In this document: piece by piece, positions 22,606-34,274 of the stretch
Layout: the number at the start of each line of letters is the position of its first letter
Numbering within the stretch: the stretch's first letter is position 1
From: Aquarana catesbeiana
Taxonomy: Eukaryota; Chordata; Amphibia; Anura; Ranidae
Direction of reading: 5' to 3'
DNA: 64,000 nucleotides
NCBI RefSeq assembly: GCF_042186555.1
Contig: NC_133327.1
Location: 48,886,939 to 48,950,938, forward strand
Notes under the pieces: model-generated
The model's database searches: none
What the model was told of the DNA's origin: nothing
The model's input: the letters and a program-made list of their open reading frames with translations, nothing else
Position numbers and translations under genes: made by a program

Positions 22606-23922
22606 GACTGCAATGATACACCTGCTCATTTCTGCATTCAGAATGCTAAAAAATGGCTGTGCTCATAATAGATATCTATGTTTAGAACCAATGCTCTTCT
22701 AGCATGGCTTATAGTTTATTTCAACAGTTGTTAAAGGCTGCCCATTTTTACTGCCCCTCTGCTAGAGCAATAAAACAGGGTGTGGTCTGAGCAAGAACCT
22801 TCATGGCATAGTAACCAAGCACTATTTTAAATACATTTAACATATTAAACTGTCTTTTTAAAGTACAGTTTATAAGAGGTTTTAGTGAGATTTTAGTGAT
22901 TGATTATACTTTAATGCTGCTCCAGCTACCATTTTGTCCTGAAATGGGTTTTAACACCAAACTTTGCGCTATGTATCGCATCAATTTTTCATAATAAACA
23001 GTATACCGGTATGTGTCAGCACATACATTTAGCTTTTGTTGATGAAGCCTTTTCCTTAGCAGCGTTTTTTTTTTTTTTTTTCTGGAGCATGAAGATTTCG
23101 GTAACAATAAATGAAATTGCTAACAAGCCTTCCACAATGCAAAAAAAAACAACATTCTTGAAGTTGGTTTAACTGAAGCAATCTGGAGTTTAGAGGCTCT
23201 GCTTCCATGACTTATCTCCAGTGAGGAAGATGGAAGCTGACAACTCAGTGCAATGCTTTGTCAAAAATATACATCTGCATGAAGAGAGTAGAGTTAAAAA
23301 TTTAATCTGCAAAGCTATTTAGAGAGCGTATAGGCCTTGACAGGCCTCCCAAATGTATTAAGAGAACAAGAACAGTAACGTTAAGGAAAAAAAAAATGCT
23401 TCTGCAGCAAGCTGAATGAAACTAAGTCCTCGTGGCAGAATCAGTTTGCCAAATGACTTTAAAATTGCACTTTGTCTTGGTGGATTTCTTAAATAGACTT
23501 CCTTTAAAAAAAAAAAGATATCTAACAGAAAATAAAAGTTGTGCTATTCTTGTTGTATTGTTAAACTAACAGGAAAAAAAATGTCAACAAAGGCAATATT
23601 TCCTTCTTTGAAGTAATTGGCGGGTAAAGTAGGCATATAATTGTCATATACATGGTGGAACCCACAAGCTATAAGAAGAGGAGCAAAATTCTCAGGTCAG
23701 GATTGTCACTTTGGTTAACTCCTACATTACAGGTAGAAGGGTTAGTGCATGGCCCTCTAAAACAGTCTTTCACAATCCTTTTACCCCAGAGGAACTCTTC
23801 CTAAAACCATTTTATTGGTGGTCAGTGGGAAAAATGTCCTCTTTACAGTCGTAGTCAGACTGCTACCCTTACAGACAGCTAAAAAGATCATTGATGTCTG
23901 CCAAGTGGCTTTATCCCTGGTA
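22606..23922. other. Unassigned sequence
   Basis: No gene or transposon end recognised in 1.3 kb. It contains A- and T-homopolymer runs (23070, 23390, 23505) and no long open frame. It is the flank into which the large hAT element inserted. Confidence 0.35.
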
Positions 23923-24370
23923 CTATGCAGTAGGGATGAGCTTCGTGTTCGAGTCAAACCCATGTTCGACTCGAGCATTGTCTGTTCGATCTTTCGCCGA
24001 ATTGCGAACGATATGGGCCGTTTGCGCCAAATTCGAGTGGCGCGTCACGGCCCATAATTCACTGCGGCATCGCAGTGCATTGCTGGCTCATGATTGGCCA
24101 AGCATGCATTTTGACCTGCATGCTTGGCCAATCACAGCGCCGTCTGTACAGAGAGCTGTAATTAGCCAAAGCCAGGGTGGCTTTGGCCAATTATGACTCA
24201 GGGGGTTTAGTACATGCCCCACACTATATAAGGCCACCTGCACGTCGGCCCTGTGTAGTGTGTTCCGGCGTTGAGAGACAGAGACAGAGAGACAGTGTCA
24301 TTTGATTTAAGTTAGATAGATTAGGCAGGACAGTCAGTCAGTTAGCTGCACTTACAGTGTATTGTGTATA

Positions 24371-24392
24371 TATATATATGCATCCCAGGTGT

Positions 24393-24437
<45 letters not shown>
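24371..24437. repeat. (TA)n microsatellite inside the hAT element
   Basis: Two runs of alternating TA separated by 'gcatcccaggtgttatg'. The longer run is over 35 bp. It lies between the hAT left end and the 45-bp tandem array. Confidence 0.95.
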
Positions 24438-24441
<4 letters not shown>

Positions 24442-24559
24442 TGTATTCAGTTTAGCTAGATCCGTTCCTGTTATTATCTTCCTACTGACAGGCAGGCAGG
24501 TGTTGTTACAGTATTTGAAGAAAACTGCTGGTGTTCTTCTGATCCTATTAGTCCTATTA

Positions 24560-25990
24560 GCTACAGTATTTACAGTTAGTGTAGTGCGACCTCTGCACAG
24601 TGTGCACCTAAAGCTACCTGTAGAAGATTGGTGGTGTTTTCTGGTCCTATCACTACCGCAGGCAGCTACATTTTTTTTTAGTGTAGTGCGACCTCTGCAC
24701 AGTGTTCAGCTAAAGCTACAAGTTAGTGTAGTGCGACCTCTGCACACTGTTCAGCTAAAGATACAAGTTAGTGTAGTGCGACCTCTGCACAGTGTTCAGC
24801 TAAAGCTACAAGTAAGTGTAGTGCGACCTCTGCACAGTGTTCAGCTAAAGCTCCAAGTTAGTGTAGTGCGAACTCTGCACAGTGTTCAGCTAAAGCTCCA
24901 AGTTAGTGTAGTGCGACCTCTGCACAGTGTTCAGCTAAAGCTACCTATAGAAGGTTGGTGTTGTTTTCCTGATCCTATCACTACCGCAGGCAGCTACATT
25001 ATTTACACGTTAGTGTAGTGCGACCTCTGCACAGTGTTCAGCTAAAGCTACAAGTTAATGTAGTGCAACCTCTGCACAGTGTTCAGCTAAAGCTACCTGT
25101 AGAAGGTTGGTGGTGTTTTCCTGATCCTATCACTGCCGAAGGCAGCTACATTATTTAAACGTTAGTGTACTGCAACCTCTGCACAGTGTTCAGCTAAAGC
25201 TACCTGTAGAAGGTTGGTGGTGTTTTCCTGATCCTATCACTACCGCAGGCAGCTACATTATTTAAATGTTAGTGTAGTACGTCCTCTGCACAGTGTTCAG
25301 CTAAAGCTACAAGTTAGTGTAGTGCGACCTCTGCACAGTGTTCAGCTAAAGCTACAAGTTAGTGTAGTGCGACCTCTGCACAGTGTTCAGCTAAAGCTAC
25401 AAGTTAGTGTAGTGCGACCTCTGCACAGTGTTCAGGTAAAGCTATAAGTTAGTGTAGCGCGACCTCTGCACAGTGTTCAGCTAAAGCTACCTGTAGAAGG
25501 TTGGTGGTGTTTTCCTGATCCTATCACTACCGCAGGCAGCTACATTTTTTACACGTTAGTGTATTGCGACCTCTGTACAGTGTTCAACTAAAGCAACCTG
25601 TAGAAGGTTGGTGGTGTTTTCCTGATCCTATCACTACCGCAGGCAGCTACATTATTTACACGTTAGTGTATTGCGACCTCTGTACAGTTTTCAACTAAAG
25701 CAACCTGTAGAAGGTTGGTGGTGTTTTCCTGATCCTATCACTACTGCAGGCAGCTACATTATTAACACATTAGTGTAGTGCAACCTCTGCACAGAGTTCA
25801 GCTAAAGCTACCTGTAGAAGGTTGGTGGTGTTTTCCTGGTCCTATCACTACGGCAGGAAGCTACATTATTTAAACGTTAGTGTAGTGCATCCTCTGCACA
25901 GTGTTCAGCTAAAGCTACAAGTTAGTGTAGTGCGACCTTTGCACAGTGTTCAGCTAAAGCTACCTGTAGAAGATTGGTGGTGTTCTCATA
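24560..25990 (+). repeat. 45-bp tandem array with a longer composite unit
   Basis: The short unit is 'agttagtgtagtgcgacctc' followed by 'tgcacagtgttcagctaaagctaca', 45 bp between starts (24721 and 24766). It alternates with a longer form that adds 'cctgtagaaggttggtggtg' and 'cctatcactaccgcaggcag'. Because 45 is divisible by three, one frame stays open and reads a 15-residue repeat with SVVRPLHSVQLKL. It sits between the hAT 5' end and the transposase gene and may be leader or regulatory sequence of the element. Confidence 0.9.
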
Positions 25991-26051
25991 TTAATAATAC
26001 TACAGGCAGGCAGTTGATTTTGCTAGATGCAGTATCAGTATATATATATAG

Positions 26052-28411
26052 CGTTTAGAAGGCTCTGATGATGATACTGAGCTAGATCAAGGCAGTAACG
26101 TGAGCACGGACAGAGGGGGTGCCCAAGAAGGACAGCAATCTGGCAGTCATGTTCCCCCTGCTGCAGCATACTGCCAGGTTTGCTTCAGTGATGAGGAGGG
26201 AGGGGATGATGAGGTCACTGACTCAACGTGGGTGCCTGATAGGAGAGAGGAGGAAGAGGAGGAGGCAAATCACCGATGAGGCAGGATGCCCTTCAGGGGC
26301 AGCACACTGACTGCATCACACCTCAGAGCTCCGCATGTGCAGGGCGCTGCTGTCTCTGCGCGTTGTTCCAAAAGTTCTTTGGTGTGGGCCTTTTTTGAGA
26401 CGAGTGCATCAGATGGCACCGCTGCTATTTGCAACATATGTCTCAAGCGTATCTCGCGTGGCCAAAACATCTCCTGCTTGGGCACCACATGCTTGACCAG
26501 ACATATGTTGACCTGCCATGCAGTTCGTTGGCAAGCATACCTAAAAGACCCACACCAAAACACAAAGAGGGCCTCTCCTTACTCCTCATCAGCTGGGATC
26601 TCCAACCCCACTATACCTTAAGTCCTCTCTGAGACCTGCACTGAGAGGAATGAAGGTGTGGAATTAGGTATGTCACAGCCAAGTACTTGTGGGCAATCTG
26701 CTAACGGTACACCGACATCAGATTGTACCAGGCAAATTTCCCTGCCCCAGCTGCTGCACCTCAAAAAGAAGTTCGCTCCCAGCCATCCACATGCCCAGCG
26801 GTTGAATACTAGCTTGGCAAAATTGCTAGCACTTCAACTGCTACCTTTTCAGTTGGTAGACTCTGCCCCCTTCCGTGAGTTTGTGGAAAGTGCGGTTCCT
26901 CAGTGGCAGGTTCCCAAACACCACTTTTTCTCACAGAAGGCGATTCCGGCTCTCTACCGGCATGTGGAAGGCAATGTCTTGGCCTCGCTGGACAGGGCGG
27001 TCAGCGGTAAGGTGCATATTACCGCTGACTCATGGTCCAGCAGGCATGGACAGGGACGTTACCTAAGTTTCACGGCGCATTGGGTGACTCTTCTGGCAGC
27101 TGGGAAGGATGCAGGATAAGGGGCAGTAGTGTTGGAGGTTGTTCTGCCACCACGCCTCCAAAATGCCACTACTAGTGATTCTGACACACCTCTCTCCTCC
27201 ACCCCTCCTCTTCTTCTTCCTGTGCTTTGTCCTTGGAACCAGCGGTGCTCCATAGGCGTTCAAGGGGCTACGCAAGTACGCAGGTCAAAAGATGCCATGA
27301 GGTGCTTGAGCTGGTGTGCTTGGGGGACAGGAGCCACACTGGGGCAGAGGTTCTGTCAGTTCTGCAGGGGAAGGTTCAGAGGTGGTTGACGCCACGCCAA
27401 CTTAAGGCAGGAATGGTGGTTTGCAACAATGGCACCAATCTCCTCTCCGCCCTCCGACAGGGACAAATGACCCATGTGCCCTGTTTGGCTCACATCCTTA
27501 ACTTGGTGGTGCAGCGGTTCTTGGGCAGGTACCCGGGCTTACAGGATGTCCTGAGGCAGTCCAGGAAAGTCTGTGTGCATTTCCGCCGGTCATATAATGC
27601 CAGTGCTCGGCTGGCAGACCTCCAAAAAGAAACTCATGGACTTGTACGTGGCTGGGAGGAGGTGGCTGCGGATCATGTCGTCCTTAGTGACCCAGAGGAC
27701 TCCGGACCGAATGCCTCAGCAAACCTACGCTGCATGGCCTCCCTGATCCTGCAAAGCCTGCAGAAGGATCCTCGTATTTGTGGTATCAAGGAGAAGGAAC
27801 AATACTGGCTGGCAACTCTCCTTGATCCACGTTACAAGGGTAAGGTTGCGGACCTTATCTTTCCGTCGCAGAGGGAGCAGAGGATGAAACATCTTCGGGA
27901 GGCCTTGCAGAAAGGTTTGTGCAATGCGTTCCCAGAGACTGGGAGGTTACAAACTCCTGTTTCTGCACAACGTGTTACTGAGGCTTCGGTCAGTCAAAGA
28001 TGGAGCGGTGGAGAAGGTGGCCATCTGACTGATGCGTCCAGACAATTTTTTAGTCCGCAGCCCCAAGGTATGATTGGTTCCAGCAACCATCTCCAGCGTC
28101 TGTTTTACATGGTGCAGGAATACCTAGGGGCAAGATCTGACTTGGACACCTTTCCCACTGAAAATCCTCTGGGTTACCGGGTCTTAAGGATGGATCACTG
28201 GCCAGAGCTTGCACAGTATGCAATTGAGCTACTGGCCTGTCCTGCATCCAGCATTCTTTCGGAACGCACATTCAGTGCTGCTGGAGGCTTTGTAACCGAT
28301 CACACGGTGCGTCTGTCCACCGACTCGGCCGATCGACTGACCTTCATAAAAATGAATCAGTCTTGGATCACCACCAGCTACCAAGCACCTGATGCTGATG
28401 TAACCGAATAA
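26052..28411 (+). pseudogene. hAT transposase gene, disabled
   Basis: Would encode the transposase that cuts and inserts this element. An acidic N-terminal stretch (26052-26276) is followed by a BED-type zinc finger (about 26385-26515: CNICLKR, then RHMLTCH). The RNase H fold begins with ITADSWSSRHGQGRYLSFTAHW (quoted in part; about 27017-27085), which holds the first catalytic Asp. VVCNNGTNLL has Asn where relatives usually have the second Asp. HVPCLAH gives the hAT CxxH motif, and the C-terminal dimerisation region includes SSILSERTFSAAGG. One frame runs to about 27225 with stops at 26277, 26619 and 27117. A frameshift then moves coding to the frame that stays open to 28411. No start Met is evident in the first segment, so a spliced or lost first exon is possible. 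Function is lost in this copy. Confidence 0.9.
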
Positions 28412-28544
28412 TTTTTTTTGAAATGTCAGATCCCTTCAAAGACTGCCTATGCTGATGCTGAGTGACTATCCTGTTATGCTGAGTAATTATCCTCTTCCTC
28501 CTCAATGATCATGCTGATAACTTGTAAGAACATTTTTGGTTCTG

Positions 28545-29260
28545 GGCGCCACCACCAGTGCCTAAGGCCCAGTTTTTCAGCCCCTGTTTAACAGGGGCGT
28601 GTAATTACAATTTTTGATGCAATTCTTTGCAGCAGGGCTAGTTCCTGCGCTCCAACTAATGTATCTGTGAGGGGTTGCAGTGTTGTGGCACCAGCACCAG
28701 TGCTTAAGGCCCAATTTTTCAGCCCCTGTTTAACAGGGGCGTGTAATTACAATTTTTGATGCAATTCTTTGCAGCAGGGCTAGTTCCTGCGCTCCAACTA
28801 GAGTATCTGTGGGAGGTTGCAGTGTTGTGGCACCACCACCAGTGCCTAAGGCCCAATTTTTCAGCCCCTGTTTAACAGGGGCGTGTAATTACAATTTTTG
28901 ATGCAATTCTTTGCAGCAGGGCTAGTTCCTGCGCTCCAACTTGAGTATCTGTGAGGGGTTGCAGTGTTGTGGCACCAGTGCCTAAGGCCCAATTTTTCAG
29001 CCCCTGTTCAACAGGGACATGTAATTAGAATTCTTGATGTAATATTTCACAGCAGGGCCTGTTTCTGCGCCCACCAAGAGTAACTGTGAGGACTTACAGT
29101 GTTGTGGCACCAGCATCACCACCACCACCAAAGGCCCAATTTTTCTGCCCCTGTTCAACAAGGGCATGTAATTACAATTCTTGATCTAATATTTCACAGC
29201 AGGGCCCTGTGAGGGCTTACAGTGTTGTGGCCACAACAACACCTAAGGCCCAAATTTCTG
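28545..29260 (+). repeat. 143-bp tandem array 3' of the hAT gene
   Basis: About five copies of a unit containing 'aaggcccaatttttcagccc', 'ctgtttaacaggggcgtgta' and 'gcagcagggctagttcctgc'. Starts of the 'cctaaggccc' word fall at about 28560, 28702, 28845 and 28981, with diverged copies near 29130 and 29242. The first three are very similar. It lies downstream of the transposase stop and is probably 3' untranslated or subterminal element sequence. Confidence 0.9.
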
Positions 29261-29740
29261 CTGAGTATATAGGGCAGGCCCCTACTTTCAAACATCCAGC
29301 TTACAAACGACTCCTACTTGCAAACGGAAGGAGACAACAGGAAGTGAGATGAAATCTACCTCTAGGAAGGGAAATTCTCTCCTGTAAGAGTTAATATGGG
29401 AAAAACTTTTCTCCTTTACACTGATGCTTTATCACCAATCCTTGTTTCACAAAAAACCCCACATTTTCAAAAAACATTTGTCATTGGGACAAAAAGTGAG
29501 GTGAAATCTTCTGAAGAGGAGCACAGACAGCAAAACAAATGTCACAGGGGTGATAACCCTTCCCTATGTTTTCCAAAAAGCTTAAAATAGATTTTTTGGC
29601 TGGAGCTAAACACGTTAAAAATGTACCCGTTAAAAATTACAAACAGATTCTACTTAACAACAAACCTACAGTCCCTGTCTTGTTTGCACCGCCTGTATAC
29701 TGCTGTTCAGAGTATATAGGACCTTGGGGCCCCACGCCTT
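29261..29740 (+). other. hAT interior, unassigned
   Basis: Includes 'tatagggcaggcccctactt' and following words that look like a separate interspersed repeat nested in the hAT element. No clear ends. The short open frames here have no motifs. Confidence 0.35.
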
Positions 29741-30255
29741 TCTTTTTTTAATTTGGGTGCGGGGTTCCCCTTAATATACATACAAGACCCAAAGGGCCTG
29801 GTAATGGACTGGGGGGGGTACCCATGGCGTTTGTCTCACTGATTTTCATCTATATTGGCAGGACCCGACATTACATTAAAGCCGCAAGCAGTTTTAAATG
29901 ACTTTTATTCCTTTAAAAATTTAATTTTGTGCAGGGACTGGTCTAAGCATGGGAAACACGCGCCACTTTACAGGCATACTATAGACACCCCCCCAGGTAC
30001 GATATTTAAAGGAATATTTCACTTTTTTTTTTTTTTACTTTAAGCATCATTAAAACTTTTTTTTGCATTGATACATGTCCCCTGGGGCAGGACCCGGGTT
30101 CCCAAACCCTTTTTAGGACAATACCATGCAAATTAGCCTTTAAAATGAGCACTTTTGATTTTGAATGTTCGAGTCCCATAGACGTCAATGGGGTTCTAAC
30201 GTTCGTACGAATTTTCGGTCCGTTAGCAGGAACCGAACCGGGGGGTGTTCGGCTC
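29741..30255 (+). repeat. hAT 3' subterminal region shared with other repeats
   Basis: Contains the 'gttccccttaatatacatac' plus 'caaagggcctggta' module that also appears at 1850-2235 and in the palindrome arms at 38.7 and 40.4 kb. It also contains the 'cattgatacatgtcccctgg' segment found reversed at 1540-1570. The orientation here is towards the hAT right terminus. Confidence 0.75.
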
Positions 30256-30421
30256 ATCCCTACTATACAGGCACCTTCAAATGGGAGGTTAATCAGCCAT
30301 GGGCAATGAAACCCCTATCAACACCTGAAGGAACCCTTGGGTTCCACAAAACCCTGTTTTAATATGGCTGCTCTAAAAGATACAAGCTAGGTTAAACAAC
30401 AATTAACTCAAAGTTCAATAT

Positions 30422-30831
30422 TTAGCCAAAGGTTTGTGAACACCTGACCACCACGCTTGTTTGACATCCTATACCAAGGATCAGGTCATATTTAAAACCT
30501 ATTATGTCAGTGTTCCGACTGATTGATGCCACCAAGGGCTTGATAGCCATGGCAAACAATAATGGGGACAGTGGGCATTCCTGTCGGGGGCCCCTGTCCA
30601 CACAGAGCATAGGTGACAGTTTGCCAGCCTTCCTTATAGCCATTGATCAGTCATAGAGCAATTTGACCCAGGATATAAAGACTGTCCCAAACCTAAATCT
30701 AAACAGGATGGCCCACAAGTATTGTCATTCTAGAATGTCAAATGCTTTGATTAAAGACAGTAGAACCCTCTCACCCCTGTTACCTGCCTCGGATTGGATG
30801 TTGACAAATAACCTACGGAGCTTAAAGTGAT
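30422..30831 (-). pseudogene. L1/Tx1-type LINE reverse transcriptase, downstream half
   Basis: Minus-strand translation gives LLSLIKAFDILE followed by QYLWAIL, the region of RT motif A (the Asp is replaced), then FISWVKLLYD, and RGPRQECPLSPLLFAMAIKPL (in part) at about 30540-30600. The last block is diagnostic of L1-type reverse transcriptases, usually written GTRQGCPLSPLLF. Stops are present within it. The upstream half continues at 31301 beyond a TTAA element. The LINE is 5' and 3' truncated and dead. Confidence 0.85.
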
Positions 30832-30835
30832 TCTA

Positions 30836-31296
30836 AAGGCAGAATGTTTTATATCCTAATGCATTCTATTTAAGATAAAAAAAAACCTTCTGTGTGCAGC
30901 AGCCCTCTCAGCCCCCTAATACTTACCTGAGCCCCATCTCGATCCAGCGATGTGCACTAGTGCCTCAGCCGTCCGGAACTCTCCCTCCTGATTGGCGCCA
31001 TTGTCTCCCACTGCTGTCAATCAAAGTCGGTTAGCCAATCATGAGAGAGAGAGGGGGTGGAGCTGAACTGTGGCTTTATGTCTGAATGGACACACAGAGC
31101 TCCAGCTCGGCTCGGGTGCCCCCATAGCAAGCTGCTGCTTTGGGGGCACTCAGCTGAGGGATAGGTTCAAGAGAGCCGGTGAGGGACCCGAGAAGAGGAG
31201 GATCTGGGCTGTTCTGTGCAAAACCATTACACAGAGCAGGTAAGTATAGCATGTTTGTTATTTTTAAAGAAAAGAAAATGAGACTTTAGTATCACT
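30836..31296. mobile_element. TTAA-bounded piggyBac-like MITE inside a LINE
   Basis: Flanked by TTAA at 30832-30835 and 31297-31300, with ends AGTGATTCTAAAGGC and TTTAGTATCACT. Removing the insert with one TTAA rejoins the LINE frame exactly, so the TTAA is a true duplicated target. This supports piggyBac-type transposition. It matches 12535-12982 throughout and has no coding capacity. Confidence 0.9.
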
Positions 31297-31300
31297 TTAA

Positions 31301-31720
31301 CGGCTGTAGACTTCTGGGGTATAAAGCTGGATTGATCAGGGTGTATGATGGAGGAGAGGACCTTATTAAGTCTAAACGCTAAGACTTTGGCCAGGATGTT
31401 GATATCACTTTGTAGGAGTGAAATAGGCCTGTATGAGCTTGGGTCTGTGAGGTCTTGTATGATATTGGCTTTGGTAATCGACTGAGGTAGCCATCTATTC
31501 TCACGGGCAGCATTGAAGACTTTTAGTAAGTAATTCAGCACAAGTTCAGCATATTGTTTAAATGCTTCCATAGGCAAGCCATCATCCCCCGATGCCTTGC
31601 TATTGGAGAAAGAGATGGTCACTCTCTGCAACTCCTCCAGAATTATTGGGGATTTAAGCATGCGCCTATCTTGTTCTTACAGGGTAGGCAGTTGCATATT
31701 GTGTAAATAGTCATGTAGGG
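31301..31720 (-). pseudogene. L1/Tx1-type LINE reverse transcriptase, upstream half
   Basis: The minus strand reads PIILEELQRVTISFSNSKAS, then GDDGLPMEAF, LPQSITKANII, SYRPISLLQSDINILAKVLA and HPDQSSFIP. The blocks SPGPDG-like, SYRPISLLN-like and DQxGFI-like follow the order of the RT fingers domain of L1/Tx1 LINEs. The open frame covers 31227-31661, its last residues reading into the MITE. Sequence 31662-31720 adds a further matching stretch after a stop. No endonuclease domain is visible. Confidence 0.88.
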
Positions 31721-32449
31721 AATTTAGTGAGCATGCAAAACCAAAACCAAAGAAAATTCCCAGCTCAACTTACCTGCCAGTCTGCAAGCAACCAGATCAG
31801 GCTCACCTGCCCTCTGCCTATCCTTTATAATACATGTGCTTTCACTGTGGATGCTCTCAAAATGTAGAGTTAGGACTAAACATACCGGGGTGCCTTGATG
31901 GGGCTTATGTAACTTATGCATGTATTTGCAAATGTGTGCAAACTAAACACCTGTGTTTAACAGCTGTTAGACAGGACAATTTGATTGGTTAGCAAGCTGG
32001 TCAGGTCAGTAAGTTAAGCCGGGAATTTCTTTGGATTTGTTTTGCATGCGTTGCCCTTCCATGTACTCCTTGCCGCAAAGGCCAGTTATAGGTGAGGGCA
32101 GTGGCTATTTGTTTGTACCATAAGTCCTGCAATACAGAGTTTTGGTTTATATTTCTGGCTTGTGAGAGACAACATCATGATCAGTGAGATGTTCCTGCAG
32201 GTATACTTTAGGGATACAAAAAAAAAATGCTGAATCACCTCTATTCTCTTTGAGCTGCTAGTCCACTTTTGTGAAGGGAATGTATGAACAGGGTAGGGGA
32301 CAGGGGAAGCATGTTAAACTGTATCCTGTAGGAAGTGTAATTTTTTTATCTAAATCATACAGGCATGTACACAGCTGGAAAGAAATGTAAGCGCAGGACA
32401 TACATGACGGGGTGGAAGTAACTACCAGACTGGAATAGGTTAAGTCAGG
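31721..32449. other. Unassigned sequence
   Basis: No recognisable gene, transposon end or tandem array. Short open frames have no motifs. It may be old repeat sequence beyond recognition by eye. Confidence 0.35.
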
Positions 32450-33000
32450 TGCTGGTCAGATAAAAAAAAAAGAACTTGCTCTCACCGGATTCGAGGAGTT
32501 GCGGGGAGACGGGGAGGAGCCGTGTGATAATTGGGTGGGGGTGGAGCAGAGGAACATCAGTCGGAGGCAGAAATCGTGGTGGAACGTCCCTCCCTCCCGC
32601 CCTAGTGGAAGTGGTTTGGCTGTGGTGAAGAAGACGGAGTCTGCGGTTGGGTCCTTGGCGATGGGTATACAATATGAGGTATTTGAGAAAATGGTGGGAC
32701 CCATCTCAGGTGTGGAGTCCTCCCGGTTGGTCTGGTTCAGTCTAGACTAACGGTTAGTAAGGTGGTAGGGGTCTGTGGTCAATTAGCGAGTCCTCGAGGC
32801 GGTATTTGGCGGCTGGGGACAGAACCTAACTTAGAGGTACCACAGATTTCAAAGTTGGGAAGATGGGGTCGTCAGGGACCGGCAACCAGTTATTCAGATC
32901 GGAGCTGAAGTATTTAATAATGTTTATATTTTATTTTGATTGTAAGTTAATAAAGGCCGAACTGGCCATTTAAATCCAATACAGTGTTAGTGTCCTTATT
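32450..33000 (+). other. Possible retrotransposon terminal region
   Basis: A GC-rich block ends in 'gtaagttaataaaggccgaa' and 'ctggccatttaaatcc'. The TTAATAAAGGCC-type poly(A) signal followed by a GT-rich 'cagtgttagtgtccttattt' is a pattern I associate with DIRS- or LTR-type retroelement ends in frogs. No terminal repeat pair or coding domain is visible, so this is a weak call. Confidence 0.3.
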
Positions 33001-33299
33001 TAGTAATAAGTGGGAGTGGTACAGTAAGTACAATTTTGAGTTGGGGTAGTAAGTTATCTGAACTACCTTAGTCAAGTACAGGACACAGACATCTTATTCA
33101 TACGCAATGAGTTCTAGGCATATAACTTCAGGTGATTGGACACTGGGAAGCTTTTAAAGACTTACCCACCTGAGGAAGCTCCCCTATAACCCAACCTCGC
33201 TCCATAAGTCCTCAGTTTTGTGTCTGTAGCTGATCCTTTCTCCTTTCAGAAAATTATTATTTCCTCAAGAATTTTTCAATCAACCTCACTGTCTTCTAA

Positions 33300-33705
33300 T
33301 GCCGCGTACACATGAGCGGACATTACGGCAGACTTTGCCCGGCGGACGGGATTTGGTCGGACAATTCGATCGTGTGTGGGCTCCAGCGGACTTTGTTTTC
33401 TCAAAAGTTGGACGGACTTAGATTTGAAACATGTTTTAAATTAATCCGTCTAAATCGAGTCCAGTCGAAAAGTCTGCTTGTCTGTATGCTAGTTCGACGG
33501 ACAAAAAGCCACGCTAGGGCAGCTATTGGCTACTGGCTATGAACTTTCTTGTTTTAGCCCGGTCGTACGTCATCACGTACGAATTCGACGGACTTTGGTG
33601 GATTGTGTGTAGGCAAGTCCGTTCATTCAGAAAGTCCGTCGTAAAGTCCGTTGAAAAGACCGCCGAGCAAAGTCTGCCGTAAAGTCCGCTCGTGTGTACG
33701 CGGCA
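33300..33705. mobile_element. PIF/Harbinger-type MITE, 406 bp, TAA duplication
   Basis: Ends TGCCGCGTACACATGAGC and GCTCGTGTGTACGCGGCA, flanked by TAA at 33297-33299 and 33706-33708. Subterminal 'gtccg' and 'cggac' words recur on both arms. The ends are related to, but distinct from, those of the Harbinger elements at 20682 and 43915. No coding sequence. Confidence 0.88.
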
Positions 33706-34029
33706 TAATGCCTATGCAAAAGCATAGTTCCCGAATTGGTGCAACCTCATAAAAAAATCTTGGAAGCCAAATCTAGATCCCACTCAGTGGGGATGGCCTA
33801 TAATAATTTTATATTTAACAAAAGGGTCAACAACAGACTTTTTAACTAGCGAACGCTTAAAAACTCAACAGAATCTACCTTTCATTCATCTAGATCATTT
33901 TTGAATCTTCATTCCAGTTTCTTCTAGTTCTTTATTGATTGTAAATGTTTTTCTATATTTAATACTATAAATTACTTTATACAAAGAACACAACAAGGAT
34001 TTATTTTTGTTCTTAGGGCTCATTAAGGC

Positions 34030-34270
34030 CTCATGCACACGAGACGCTGTTAAACGCGCGTTCAGAGGCAGTTGGACACTTTTTTCAACTGCCCCTGAAC
34101 TCATTCAATGTTATCCTATGTGTCCATGTACACAGTCTTGTTTTTTGGTGTTTTTAGGCAGTTGCAATTAACCTCGTTTTTTCCAGAAGCAAAAAAATGG
34201 GTTCAGATGCAAAAGGTTTGCTCGTTTCAAACGCCAAACGCGGCTAAACGCTGGTAACGCATTTGCGTTT
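34030..34270 (+). mobile_element. MITE-like left end
   Basis: Begins 'aaggcctcatgcacacgaga' and contains 'aaacgcgcgttc' and 'caaacgccaaacgcggctaa' words typical of GC-biased frog MITEs. No right end was found before the next repeat starts at about 34275. Confidence 0.4.
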
Positions 34271-34274
34271 ATAA

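Larger units (their letters stand above)
23931..30262 (+). mobile_element. Full-length-ended 6.3-kb hAT transposon
   Basis: Starts TAGGGATGAGCTTCGTGTTC and ends 'gtgttcggctcatcccta', so the terminal repeats are inverse copies. The flanks are ctatgcag (23923-23930) and ctatacag (30263-30270), an 8-bp target duplication with one change that fits the hAT preference nTnnnnAn. Inside, in order: a terminal region with an 'attggccaatca'-like stretch, a (ta)n tract, a 45-bp tandem array (24560-25990), a broken transposase gene (26052-28411), a 143-bp tandem array (28545-29260) and a 3' region shared with other repeats in the window. It is close to an autonomous element but its gene is disabled. Confidence 0.93.

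Noticed and set aside
24362..25018. A 218-codon frame with a repeated 15-residue motif
   Set aside because: It follows the (TA)n tract and the 45-bp tandem array; openness results from the unit being divisible by three. Many array units elsewhere are interrupted.
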